Source of the DNA: Prosthecobacter dejongeii
GTDB lineage: Bacteria > Verrucomicrobiota > Verrucomicrobiia > Verrucomicrobiales > Verrucomicrobiaceae
Reading direction: 5' to 3'
Assembly: GCF_014203045.1 (NCBI RefSeq)
Contig: NZ_JACHIF010000001.1
Location: 1,054,001 to 1,118,000 of the forward strand
DNA: 64,000 nt
Of this stretch, positions 32,313 to 41,029 are shown piece by piece. A program made the translations under genes and the position numbers. Position 1 is the stretch's first letter. Every line of letters starts with the position of its first letter. A model generated the notes under the pieces. The model saw only the letters and a list, made by a program, of their open reading frames with translations, made no database searches and was not told the DNA's origin.

Positions 32313-35300
32313 TCACGGCGCATGCACTAGAGATAATGCGAGCACCTCTGCGGGCTGTGTGGAATGACGTGCAGCGGGCTGGTCCTTCATTCCCCACCGA
32401 TAAAGGAGAGGCAGCAGGAATAAGGTGAGGAAAGTGCTACTGACGATGCCGCCGATAACCACCGTCGCGAGCGGCCGCTGCACCTCGGCACCCGCTCCCT
32501 CACTTAAGGCCATCGGTATAAAACCCAAGCTGGCCACCAGAGCCGTCATGAGCACGGGACGCAGTCTTTGCAGGCTGCCTTCCGCCACAGCAGCTTCTGC
32601 GCTGCGGCCCTCATGGCGCAGTTGGTTGAAGCAACTGATCAACACCACGCCATTCAATACTGCCACCCCACACAGTGCGATGAAACCAATAGCCGCACTG
32701 ATGCTGAACGGCAAACCCCGCAACCATAAAGCCAAAACACCACCCGTGATCGCGAGAGGAATGCCGGTATAGATGATGAGCGTCTGCATCACGCTTTTAA
32801 ACGTGGCGTGGATAAGCACGAAGATCAGCACCAGAGCCAGTGGCACCACAATGGCCAGCCGTGCGCGGGCCTCCTGCAAGTGCTCAAACTGCCCTCCAAA
32901 ATCAATTCGGTAACCCTCAGGTATCTGCATCGTTTCTGCGATCTTTTGACGCGCCAAAGTCACATAGGCCTCCGAGTCGGTCCCCCCTGCCAAATCCACA
33001 TTCAGACCCACTCGGCGGTGGCCCTCTTCACGACCGATGGCATCCACTTGAGGCACCTCCACGAAGCTGGCCAAGCGCCCCAGCGCGATCAAGCCGCCAT
33101 CCTGCGTGCGCACAGGGAGGGCCTTCATCACCTCCGGATTATTGCGCAGAGATTCTGGCAGTCGCACCACGATGCTGCGACGACGATTATTCTCCATGAG
33201 CGTGCCTGCCGTATGCCCAGCCATGGCAGTGGTGATGGCCGCATTCACTTCCGCCGCTTCGACATTGAACTTCAGCATCGCTGCACGATCCACCTGGATC
33301 TCCAGCACAGGCACCCGCCCCTGGGTCTCAAACTCCGCATTGTTTGTGCCGGGCAGCCCCTCCAGCAGCGCCTTCACCTGCCCGCCGATCTTTTCCATCC
33401 TGTCGTAATCCTCACCAAAAATGCGCACGGCCAAATCCGCTCGGGAACCTTCCAGCATCTCGTTGAAACGCATTTGGATAGGCTGGGCAAAATCATAGTC
33501 TTGTTCTGGCACCTCCCTGGCCAGTTCCTCACGAAGGAGTTCCGCCAGGCGGTCTCGGCTCACGGGTTGTCCCTTTTCTTGACGCCATTCAGACTGCGGT
33601 TTGTAAAAGACGTAGAGGTCATATTCTCCCGGAGACATCGGGTCTGTGGCCACTTCACTGGTGCCCACACGGGCAAAAGTGCGGGTGACTTCAGGCACTT
33701 TGTTGATGAGGTATTGCTGCGTTTTGATGCAGCGCTCCAGGGAAGTTTTAAGGCTGGTATTAGCCGGCTGGTAAACCATGGCTGTCCAAGAACCTTCATT
33801 GAGGGTAGGGACGAACTCCTGCTTTAAGCTCATGAATATGAGACCTGTGCCCCCCAGCAGCACCAGAACAGCAGCCACCACTCCCCAGCGCGTTTTCCAA
33901 GCCAACCCCAGCAGCGGTGCGTAGGCGGCCTTGGCTCCGCGCATGAAGAAGTTATCCTTCTCAGAGATATGACCGCTGAGCAGCAGGGAACAAAGCGCAG
34001 GCATCAGCGTTAAAGACAAGACCAAGGCGCCGCCCAGAGCCAGCATCACCGTGATGGCCATGGGATGAAACATTTTCCCCTCGATTCCGGTCAATGCCAG
34101 GATGGGCAAGTAAACCAGAGTGATGATGAGCACCCCAAAGAACATGGGGCTCCCCACCTGCTGCCCTGCCTCCCTCACAGCGGCCAAGCGCTCCTTCGCC
34201 GTCAATCGCCGGCCCAGGGAATGCTGCTTTTCTCCCAACACACGCACGATGTTTTCCACCATCACGACCGCCCCATCAATGATGAGACCGAAATCCACCG
34301 CTCCGAGTGACATCAGATTCCCGGAGACTCCCCCAAAGGTCATGCCGATGAGTGCGAACAAGAACGACAGTGGAATGGCAAGCGCCACGATAAGGGCCGC
34401 ACGCCAGTTGCCTAACAAAAAGAGCAATACACCAATGACGAGAATAGCCCCTTCAAACAAGTTGTGCTTCACCGTATCAATCGTGCGGTCCACCACCTCG
34501 CTGCGCGCATACTGAATTCGCAACTCTAGCCCTGAAGGCAGTTTCTTTTGCAATTCGGCTAGTTTTTCTTCCACCCGCTTGCTGATGATGCGGCTGTTTT
34601 CCCCCACCAGCATCATCACCGTCCCCAGCACAGCTTCTTCCCCGTTCTCGACTGCACAGCCAGTGCGCACATTGCTACCGATGCTCACCTCTGCGAGGTC
34701 TTTTACGCGGATGGGTTCCACCCCCGCTGCAAACTTCACAGGCAGGTTGGCAATGTCATCGGCGCTGGCCACCTTCGTCACGCCGCGGATGAGCATGCGG
34801 TCTGTGCCACGCTCGATCACACCGCCGCCGGCATTGTCCACATTCTGACCGATGATGACTGCCAACTCACTGAAGGTTAGACCTGCCTGTGCCAGCGATT
34901 CAGGCTTTGGCAGCACCACCAACTGTCTTTCATAACCGCCACTGCTGTTGATCTCCGCCACGCCCGGTACCGTACGGAGGAAAGGCTTCACGATGTAGTC
35001 ATGAGCTTCCCTTAACTCCATGAGCTGGCGCTCTCTGGGTTGCTTACGAGCCGGGGCCTCCTTTTGAAAATCCAGGGTGTAGTAAAGGATCTCACCTAAG
35101 CCAGTGCTGATGGGCGACATCTGCGGACTGAGACCCGGCGGTAATTCCACCTGCACGAGACGCTCACTGACGAGCTGCCGTGCCCGGAAGATATCTGTGC
35201 CATCGCGAAAAACCAGCGTGACCTGCGAAAGTCCTGACTTTGTGAGCGAGCGAAACTCTTCCACCCCTTGGATACCGGCGAGTGCCAGCTCCAAAGGATA

Positions 35301-35498
35301 CGTCACGAGTTTTTCCGTCTCCTCGGGAGCCAGTCCAGGCACCGCCGTATTCACCTGGACTTGAGTGTTGGTGATGTCTGGCACGGCATCCACGGGCAGA
35401 TGCAGCGCGGAAAAGATCCCGGCAGCCAAGAGCAGCAAGGCCCCCATGATGACGAGAAAGCGATTTTTAAGTGAGAATTCGAGAATGGAAGTGATCAT
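32313..35498 (-). CDS. czcA: CzcA-type heavy-metal RND efflux pump
   Basis: A 1061-residue inner-membrane proton/metal antiporter of the HME-RND family with 12 transmembrane helices and two large periplasmic loops. Helix 4 carries VDFGLIIDGAVVMVENIVR, with the two acidic residues typical of CzcA/CnrA (Zn/Co/Cd) rather than the AIGAMVDAAIVMIEN pattern of CusA. Other marks are LPVDAVPDITNTQVQVNT at the N-terminus, GLTFSELAVIIGQNVDNAGGGVIERG and AAIGFIALCGVAVLNGVVLIS. RND pumps normally need a periplasmic adaptor (CzcB) and an outer-membrane channel; a channel gene is present at 36157 but no adaptor gene is in this run. It is 32 bp downstream of an ECF sigma gene. Confidence 0.93.
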   Translation of the reverse strand: MITSILEFSLKNRFLVIMGALLLLAAGIFSALHLPVDAVPDITNTQVQVNTAVPGLAPEETEKLVTYPLELALAGIQGVEEFRSLTKSGLSQVTLVFRDGTDIFRARQLVSERLVQVELPPGLSPQMSPISTGLGEILYYTLDFQKEAPARKQPRERQLMELREAHDYIVKPFLRTVPGVAEINSSGGYERQLVVLPKPESLAQAGLTFSELAVIIGQNVDNAGGGVIERGTDRMLIRGVTKVASADDIANLPVKFAAGVEPIRVKDLAEVSIGSNVRTGCAVENGEEAVLGTVMMLVGENSRIISKRVEEKLAELQKKLPSGLELRIQYARSEVVDRTIDTVKHNLFEGAILVIGVLLFLLGNWRAALIVALAIPLSFLFALIGMTFGGVSGNLMSLGAVDFGLIIDGAVVMVENIVRVLGEKQHSLGRRLTAKERLAAVREAGQQVGSPMFFGVLIITLVYLPILALTGIEGKMFHPMAITVMLALGGALVLSLTLMPALCSLLLSGHISEKDNFFMRGAKAAYAPLLGLAWKTRWGVVAAVLVLLGGTGLIFMSLKQEFVPTLNEGSWTAMVYQPANTSLKTSLERCIKTQQYLINKVPEVTRTFARVGTSEVATDPMSPGEYDLYVFYKPQSEWRQEKGQPVSRDRLAELLREELAREVPEQDYDFAQPIQMRFNEMLEGSRADLAVRIFGEDYDRMEKIGGQVKALLEGLPGTNNAEFETQGRVPVLEIQVDRAAMLKFNVEAAEVNAAITTAMAGHTAGTLMENNRRRSIVVRLPESLRNNPEVMKALPVRTQDGGLIALGRLASFVEVPQVDAIGREEGHRRVGLNVDLAGGTDSEAYVTLARQKIAETMQIPEGYRIDFGGQFEHLQEARARLAIVVPLALVLIFVLIHATFKSVMQTLIIYTGIPLAITGGVLALWLRGLPFSISAAIGFIALCGVAVLNGVVLISCFNQLRHEGRSAEAAVAEGSLQRLRPVLMTALVASLGFIPMALSEGAGAEVQRPLATVVIGGIVSSTFLTLFLLPLLYRWGMKDQPAARHSTQPAEVLALSLVHAP

Positions 35499-35530
35499 AA
35501 TTCCAGGGATGGAGAGGAGGTTCTCACGGC

Positions 35531-36136
35531 TCAGTTGAACTGAGAGGAACCAGGCAAGGGACTTTGAAAGGTGCGGTGCAGTGCGGATTTCGTCTCATGA
35601 CGCAACTGCTCACAGATGCGGTGAATCTGCACCGCCACCGCACTGCGCGTGCGGCCTTGCGCCTTGGCGATGGCTTTACTGGTCTGTTTCTGGAAGTAAT
35701 AGAGCCGCAGTAATTTGCGGTGACGCTGAGGCAAGGCCGCTAGGGAAGCTGCCAGCACTTTCATCTGCTCCACAGGCTCCGCCGCAGGGACATTCATCAA
35801 CTGGAGATGCTGCCCGAACTCCTGCTCCTTTTGCATCCGTTCTCTCTCTTCCCGAAGCCGCTGCACAGCCAGTTGCCACGCCACGGAATGAAGCCAACTC
35901 AGAAAGGACTCTCCCTGCGGAGGCTGCACGCCAGTGCGCAAGATTTTTAGCAAGGTATCATGCGCGACCTCTTCCGCTAACGGATGGGGCAGGCGCTGGG
36001 CTAACCATGCACAAAGTGAGGGAACACTGCGTGGGTACAGCAAGGTCGCTGCCTCCATATCCCCCGCCACGGCCCGCGAGAGTAGCAAAAGGCAGCTCTG
36101 CTGAGGATCACCTGTGAAATCGTCAAAATTTTTCAT
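35531..36136 (-). CDS. ECF-type RNA polymerase sigma factor
   Basis: A 201-residue protein with sigma region 2 (residues about 28-95: LYPRSVPSLCAWLAQRLPHPLAEEVAHDTLLKIL, SFLSWLHSVAWQLAVQRLREERE) and region 4 (about 130-180: LAASLAALPQRHRKLLRLYYFQKQTSKAIAKAQGRTRSAVAVQIHRICEQLR). No anti-sigma factor is adjacent. It sits between the outer-membrane channel gene (20 bp upstream) and the RND pump gene (32 bp downstream), where the periplasmic adaptor gene would be expected, so it probably controls this envelope/metal operon, perhaps autogenously. The signal it answers is unknown. Confidence 0.85.
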   Translation of the reverse strand: MKNFDDFTGDPQQSCLLLLSRAVAGDMEAATLLYPRSVPSLCAWLAQRLPHPLAEEVAHDTLLKILRTGVQPPQGESFLSWLHSVAWQLAVQRLREERERMQKEQEFGQHLQLMNVPAAEPVEQMKVLAASLAALPQRHRKLLRLYYFQKQTSKAIAKAQGRTRSAVAVQIHRICEQLRHETKSALHRTFQSPLPGSSQFN

Positions 36137-36156
36137 GATCTTTGGTTAGGTCAAAA

Positions 36157-37428
36157 TCATCCTTCTTTGGCCACACGGGGAGACTCGCTTTTCTGTGCTA
36201 GAGGCGCTCCGGTCAGCCGCTCCACCTCCATGCGGTGCTTCCAGGCATTGCGTCGTCCTTCGATCAGGGCGTCCATGGCATCCAGGTAACCACGCTGCAT
36301 CTCGACATAAGTCGCAGCAGGTACAGCGCCGAGGCGAAAGTGCCGGTCCGCCTCAATGGCAGCTTCTTGGAATTGTTTTTCGCTTTCAGGCCGCCAATGA
36401 TCCAGCGCTGCCAACTCCGCCAGATACGCGGAGCGAGCTATGGCGAGATCTCTCTCCAGGTCCCTGAGCGTGGCCAGCAAAAGAGCCTCCGCCTGAAGCG
36501 TGCGCGCCTGTTCCGTGGCGACGTTTCCTTTGTTCTTATTCCAGAGGGGCAGGGGAATGGAAAAAGCAAATCCCCCTTCGATCTGTGTGCCCCCCGCATG
36601 CTGGCCCGCCATGTAAGGACCAAAGCTGATGTTCCCCCAGCGTTCCGACTTCGTCAGGTCCACCTTCAGCCCCTGCTTCGCCACCTGAAGGCGCTTCTGT
36701 TGAAGATCGAAATTGCTCCGTGCCGCTTGCTCCTTCAGCTTTTCAAGACCTGGCACCTGGGGAAAAAGAGCAGATGGATCTACCAGCGCCAGAGCCGCCT
36801 CAGGTGGGCGACCACACAGGACATTGAGCGCTGCACTGGACTCCTGTGCCTGCTTGGCTGCATCCGTCAATGTACGATCACTCGTCAACAAGGCCGCCTC
36901 AAGAATGCGCCTCTCTAGCAAGGCACTCACAGATCCCGCATCTCTCTGCACGAGGACTTCGATCAAAGCCTCCAGCCTCTCTCTTACCGCCCGGGCTGCC
37001 TGCTCTTTACGCTGAAGCAACACCACATCTCCACTCAAGGCCCGCACTTGATTGACCAACTGAGATTTGAACTGCTGCAGCCCCAATTCCGCCAAGGTGA
37101 TATCCCGCTCAGCAATGGCTTTACGCAAAGCCATGCGCCCTGGAAAATCAAACACTTGGGCGATCTGAGCCCGCCAGACCAGCCCCTCCTTTTGACTGGC
37201 GAGGCTCATGCCCCCGAGCTCCATGGAAAGCTCTGGATTTGCCCGCTGTGCAGCCGACTGGCGTCCACCACGCGCTGCGGCTATTTCGGCTTCATAGAAG
37301 CGGACTTCCGGGTTCTTTTCCAGCGCCTCCGCAGCGAGATCGTTGGAGGTTAAGACAGGCGTTAAAGCCGAGAGATGAGGTGCTATGGCGAGTAACCAAA
37401 CAGCCATGTGAAAAAACAAAATTTTCAT
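36157..37428 (-). CDS. czcC: TolC/CzcC-family outer-membrane efflux channel
   Basis: A 423-residue protein with signal peptide (MKILFFHMAVWLLAIAPHLSA) from the ATG at 37428. It has two repeated helical halves of the outer-membrane efflux protein domain: ALEKNPEVRFYEAEIAAARGGRQSAAQRANPELSMELGG and, in the second half, FDLQQKRLQVAKQGLKVDLTKSERWGNISFGPYMAGQ, followed by FSIPLPLWNKNKGNVATEQAR. These match the CzcC/CusC type of trimeric channel. It would form the exit duct for the pump encoded downstream. A start at 37482 would add a non-signal N-terminus and is less likely. The 177 bp upstream to the previous gene contain no other feature I can name. Confidence 0.88.
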   Translation of the reverse strand: MKILFFHMAVWLLAIAPHLSALTPVLTSNDLAAEALEKNPEVRFYEAEIAAARGGRQSAAQRANPELSMELGGMSLASQKEGLVWRAQIAQVFDFPGRMALRKAIAERDITLAELGLQQFKSQLVNQVRALSGDVVLLQRKEQAARAVRERLEALIEVLVQRDAGSVSALLERRILEAALLTSDRTLTDAAKQAQESSAALNVLCGRPPEAALALVDPSALFPQVPGLEKLKEQAARSNFDLQQKRLQVAKQGLKVDLTKSERWGNISFGPYMAGQHAGGTQIEGGFAFSIPLPLWNKNKGNVATEQARTLQAEALLLATLRDLERDLAIARSAYLAELAALDHWRPESEKQFQEAAIEADRHFRLGAVPAATYVEMQRGYLDAMDALIEGRRNAWKHRMEVERLTGAPLAQKSESPRVAKEG

Positions 37429-37605
37429 GAGAACAGAAAGCAAATGATGAAGGCGGGCAGCGGCCGGACGGGCTGCAGGCATGGACTTCCCATGCTGTGG
37501 CCCCGGAGAAATTTGGCCACAGGGATACCGGCGAGTAAGGAGCCTAACGAACTATGCGGAATAGATCAGGCTATAAGACCTGATTGAACGCACTTATGAC
37601 TTGGC

Positions 37606-38088
37606 TCAAATCAATAGCTGGACCGTTGCCAGCACAGGCCTGCTCTTTGGCAGACCCCTCTCAGCCGAGAGGTAAAACGGTAGCGGATCATGCCGCACCG
37701 GAGAAGGGACTGAAATAATCAAACACGCTGTCGCTGTGTAGTTCAGCGCGGGTGTGCTTTTGACTATCAACTCCAATAGATCACGAGCGGAAGTGATGCT
37801 GCCTTTTACATGAGCGGAGACCAAACTATGATCGCCATGTGAATCAGACGCGCTCATGCTCACAAGCACACGAGCCAAATTCTCCGAGTGGTCTTCCACT
37901 CGAGGCGTGTAGTGCCCGGCAGAGTGCCGCAAGACGAGTTGGGTGCCTGTTTCAGACTCCTGAACTTGCACACCATGGCTCCCATCCAGATTCGCCATCA
38001 TCACCATCACCGCAGGCATGATCGCCGTGCCTGTGATGGCATAGGCCATCAGCAAGAGGCTGGCAAGAATGCGGTGTGGCAGTTTCAT
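37606..38088 (-). CDS. Small exported hypothetical protein at head of metal/flavin operon
   Basis: A 160-residue protein with a signal peptide-like start (MKLPHRILASLLLMAYAITGTA). The mature part is strand-rich, with VQVQESETGTQLVLRHSAGHYTPRVEDHSENLARV and SMSASDSHGDHSLVSAHVKG, holding six to seven histidines in a 55-residue span. That suggests possible metal binding. The C-terminus has a hydrophobic stretch and ends PKSRPVLATVQLLI. I do not recognise a named family. It is the first gene of the leftward run that contains the CzcC-like channel, sigma factor and pump, and has an inverted repeat (38093-38108) just upstream of its start. Confidence 0.6.
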   Translation of the reverse strand: MKLPHRILASLLLMAYAITGTAIMPAVMVMMANLDGSHGVQVQESETGTQLVLRHSAGHYTPRVEDHSENLARVLVSMSASDSHGDHSLVSAHVKGSITSARDLLELIVKSTPALNYTATACLIISVPSPVRHDPLPFYLSAERGLPKSRPVLATVQLLI

Positions 38089-38092
38089 GAAT

Positions 38093-38108
38093 ATAACTAC
38101 TTAGTTAT
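38093..38108. promoter_or_regulatory. Inverted repeat, candidate operator of the metal/flavin operon
   Basis: ATAACTA-CT-TAGTTAT is a perfect 7-2-7 inverted repeat only 4 bp upstream of the start codon at 38088, in an AT-rich 170-bp region. On the minus strand TTGTTG, 17 bases and TATATT fall over the same bases, a possible promoter but uncomfortably close to the ATG. A repressor bound here would block initiation. No matching regulator gene is in the window. Confidence 0.4.
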
Positions 38109-38257
38109 CTAACAACAATTAACGCAATGTGGCAATGAGATGTTGCAACATGATCAAAAGATAATGTTAGGCTGAATTTGATACTCACTCGCAAACTTAC
38201 TGACAGGGAAGATGTTCCAGCCTTGAAGACCTTATCTCCCTCGTCACCTTACTCTCC

Positions 38258-39283
38258 ATGACGCGCTTCATCGCTCTTTGTTCCGTCCTCATCGGAGGCT
38301 CCCTTTACCAGGCTCATTCGGCATTACCCGGCTGGCAGGCTGAAGTGGCTGTGATCCAGATTTCCAGCACTGCGGATCAGTCGCCCCAGCCAGCTTTGAC
38401 CTGGTCTCCCACCACTCAAGAAGCACGCCCGCTTTTAGTCGGTCTGCATACCTGGAGCGGGGATTATCAGCAGGCTGCCAATGGACGTGTGTATGCGCAG
38501 TGGTGCATGGATCAAGGCTGGCACTTTGTGTATCCCAATTTTCGCGGACCCAATCAAACCCCCGCAGCTATGGGCAGTGACCTGGCCGTGCAGGATGTGG
38601 TAGATGCCGTAGCCCATCTGCAAAAAACTCAGCATGTGGATGCCAGCCGCATCTACCTCATCGGCGTCAGCGGCGGCGGCCACATGGCCATGCAGATGGC
38701 AGGCAGGCATCCCGAAATCTGGGCCGGTGTCTCCGCCTGGTGCGGCATCAGTGACATCACCGCTTGGCACACTGAGCATTCAAAAAATGGCGTGCCTGAC
38801 AACTATGCGCGTCACATTGAGCTGGCGCTCGGCGGAGCACCTGTTGGAGCTTTGCTCACGCAGGCTGCCCAGCGCTCTCCCCTCACGCATCTCGCGAGAG
38901 CCAAAGACGTGCCGCTGGACCTGAATCACGGCATTCATGATGGCCGAACCGGCAGCGTTCCTTTTCGGCATAGTTTGTTAGCCTTCAATCGGGTGGTGGA
39001 CTCCCCCCTGCCGGAGACGGAAATTCGTGCGTACTATGACACCCAGCAAAGGCCCACCACTTGGCCCGCACCCGAGGCCGACCCGCTGTATGGCAGCAAG
39101 GTCGTCCTGTTTCGCAAGACTTCCGCCAACGCACGTGTGACCCTTTTTGAAGGGGGGCATGAGATCCTCTACACGCCTTCGCTCAACTGGTTGGCGCAGC
39201 AGCAAAAGGGGAAACCTGCTGTCTGGAAAATTGCCACACCCATGCCCGTCAGCGGCGCGGCAGAGACAAAATCTGGCCTGTGA
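38258..39283 (+). CDS. Secreted alpha/beta hydrolase (prolyl-oligopeptidase-like)
   Basis: A 341-residue exported protein (signal MTRFIALCSVLIGGSLYQAHSA). The alpha/beta hydrolase core is clear: RPLLVGLHTWSGDY, a nucleophile elbow IYLIGVSGGGHMAMQMAGRHP (Ser in GVSGG, about residue 142), an acid region with LDLNHGIHDGRTGSVPF and a histidine in TLFEGGHEI. The layout follows S9 prolyl-oligopeptidase/esterase D-like enzymes. Substrate unknown; an ester or short peptide in the periplasm or outside is plausible. It is divergent from the metal/flavin operon and 43 bp before gph, so they may share a transcript. Confidence 0.8.
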   Translation: MTRFIALCSVLIGGSLYQAHSALPGWQAEVAVIQISSTADQSPQPALTWSPTTQEARPLLVGLHTWSGDYQQAANGRVYAQWCMDQGWHFVYPNFRGPNQTPAAMGSDLAVQDVVDAVAHLQKTQHVDASRIYLIGVSGGGHMAMQMAGRHPEIWAGVSAWCGISDITAWHTEHSKNGVPDNYARHIELALGGAPVGALLTQAAQRSPLTHLARAKDVPLDLNHGIHDGRTGSVPFRHSLLAFNRVVDSPLPETEIRAYYDTQQRPTTWPAPEADPLYGSKVVLFRKTSANARVTLFEGGHEILYTPSLNWLAQQQKGKPAVWKIATPMPVSGAAETKSGL

Positions 39284-39326
39284 CAATCCTTGAAGTACCC
39301 CGCATCCCGCGCCATCTCACAGAGAC

Positions 39327-39989
39327 ATGCTGAAAGCCTTTATCTTCGACCTCGACGGCACCCTCATTGACTCCCTGGCAGACATCGCGGCGTCTATCAA
39401 TCGCATGCTCGAAGCTCGCGGCTACCCTCTTTGCAAAGATGCGGGCATCTTCAAACAAATGGTGGGAGATGGCATGGAGAAACTGGTCGAACGTGCTCTT
39501 CCAGAAACCGCCCGCAGTGAGGAAATGATCCGCCTCTGCACCGAGGAATATCGCGCCTTTTATGACATCCACTGGCAGGAACAGACACAGCCTTATCCGC
39601 ATATCGTCGAGGTCCTCGCGGCCTTGAAGGCGAAAGGCCTCAAGCTCGGCGTCATCTCCAACAAAGCCCATCGCTTCACCGTTCCCATGACGGAGCACTT
39701 TTTTGGCAGCGACTGCTTTGAACTGATCCTGGGCCAGAGGGCTGAGGTGCCCCGCAAACCCGACCCCGCAGGGGCCCACGAGGCCGCTACTATCTTGGGA
39801 CTGCGCCCGGAGGAGTGCGCCTACGTGGGAGACTCCGGCATTGACATGGCCTTTGCCAAAAGCTCCGGCATGGTCGGCATCGGCGTGGACTGGGGCTTTC
39901 GCTCCGTCGCGGAGCTGACCGAACATGGAGCCACCTACGTGATTTCAACACCGGGCGAATTGCTCGAAATCTACGACAAATCATGCTGA
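39327..39989 (+). CDS. gph: Phosphoglycolate phosphatase-like HAD hydrolase
   Basis: A 220-residue HAD-superfamily phosphatase. Motif I is IFDLDGTLIDS (nucleophile Asp9 and Asp11), motif II LGVISNKAH, motif III the lysine in EVPRKPDP, and motif IV CAYVGDSGIDMAFAKSSG. The cap domain insertion after residue 15 and overall similarity to Gph suggest hydrolysis of 2-phosphoglycolate, a product of DNA-end repair. Related HAD substrates such as beta-phosphoglucose cannot be excluded. It ends 40 bp before the L,D-transpeptidase gene on the same strand. Confidence 0.85.
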   Translation: MLKAFIFDLDGTLIDSLADIAASINRMLEARGYPLCKDAGIFKQMVGDGMEKLVERALPETARSEEMIRLCTEEYRAFYDIHWQEQTQPYPHIVEVLAALKAKGLKLGVISNKAHRFTVPMTEHFFGSDCFELILGQRAEVPRKPDPAGAHEAATILGLRPEECAYVGDSGIDMAFAKSSGMVGIGVDWGFRSVAELTEHGATYVISTPGELLEIYDKSC

Positions 39990-40028
39990 TCCTTGAGTGC
40001 GGCGGGAGCTGCGCGTAGAATCTTGATT

Positions 40029-40910
40029 ATGGTTTCCACCCGCATCCTGCGAATCGCTGCCCAGACCTCCGTCCTGGCAGCCTCTTTTTGGCTATCTTCT
40101 TGCAAGACTCCCACGGCCCCTCCACCGCCGGTGGTCGAGCCTGCCAAAAAGCCCACGGGCCTCTTCGAATGGCAGGGCGAAGGCAAAAGCATCTCCTCCA
40201 TCAAGATCAATGTGGATGAGCAGAAAGCCTATCTCTACAACGGCGAAGACCAAATAGGCTGGACCTACGTGGCCACCGGCATCACCAGCTTCCCCACCCC
40301 CACGGGCGAATTCAAAATCATGGAGAAGGTCGCCGACAAAGTCTCCAATCTTTATGGCAAGGGCTACGATGCCAATGGCAAGCTGGTGAACTCTGACTTT
40401 AAACAAGGCCGCGATCTGCTGCCCCCTGGAGGCCGTTTTGAAGCCGCGAAAATGACCTACTTCATGCGCCTCACTGGCGATGGTGTGGGCATGCACATCG
40501 GCCCGATCCCGCGCCCTGGCCGCCGTGCTTCCCACGGTTGCATCCGCCTACCGTCCAAATTTGCTGGCACCATCTTCAAAAACGTCTCCGTCGGCACGCC
40601 CGTGACCATCGTCGGCAGCGGTCCAGACTATGCCACCTACATCAAGCAGTCTAACGCTAAGGCCAAAGCCAACGCCGCCAAACTAGCCGCAGCCAAAGCC
40701 AAGGCCAATGAGGCCGCCGTCAAAGCCGCCACCACCCTGGCCCCTGATGATCCCAATGGCCCTGGCCCCGATACCCCACCTGCCGCAGGCACACCCGCTC
40801 CCGGCAGCTCCGTCATCACGACCCTCCCTGCTCCCGCCGCAACCCCGACCCCGGTTCCAGCAACTCCCACCGAAGAGGTGAAACCTGCTGTTCCTGCCCC
40901 GCAACAGTAA
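40029..40910 (+). CDS. L,D-transpeptidase lipoprotein (YkuD domain)
   Basis: A 293-residue lipoprotein from the ATG at 40029, with signal MVSTRILRIAAQTSVLAASFWLSSC ending in a lipobox-like LSSC. The YkuD domain covers about residues 50-200: ISSIKINVDEQKAYLYNGE, TPTGEFKIMEK, and the catalytic HIGPIPRP...RRASHGCIRLP motif with the Cys nucleophile. These enzymes form 3-3 peptidoglycan cross-links or attach proteins to the wall. The last 90 residues are a low-complexity Ala/Lys then Pro/Ala/Thr tail. An in-frame TTG at 39993 is a weaker start. A terminator follows at 40936. Confidence 0.9.
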   Translation: MVSTRILRIAAQTSVLAASFWLSSCKTPTAPPPPVVEPAKKPTGLFEWQGEGKSISSIKINVDEQKAYLYNGEDQIGWTYVATGITSFPTPTGEFKIMEKVADKVSNLYGKGYDANGKLVNSDFKQGRDLLPPGGRFEAAKMTYFMRLTGDGVGMHIGPIPRPGRRASHGCIRLPSKFAGTIFKNVSVGTPVTIVGSGPDYATYIKQSNAKAKANAAKLAAAKAKANEAAVKAATTLAPDDPNGPGPDTPPAAGTPAPGSSVITTLPAPAATPTPVPATPTEEVKPAVPAPQQ

Positions 40911-40935
40911 GGGCCTGCTCCAGCATTTCAAAACG

Positions 40936-40965
40936 ACGCAGTCTCGAAAGGGACTGCGTTTTTTG
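40936..40965 (+). terminator. Rho-independent terminator after the L,D-transpeptidase gene
   Basis: ACGCAGTC-TCGAAAGG-GACTGCGT forms an 8-bp stem immediately followed by TTTTTTGTTT, 25 bp after the stop at 40910. Confidence 0.9.
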
Positions 40966-41029
40966 TTTATATCGGAGCTGTCACATCTTCTGCAAAAACG
41001 GGTATTGGTAGCTCATCTGATCTTCTCCC

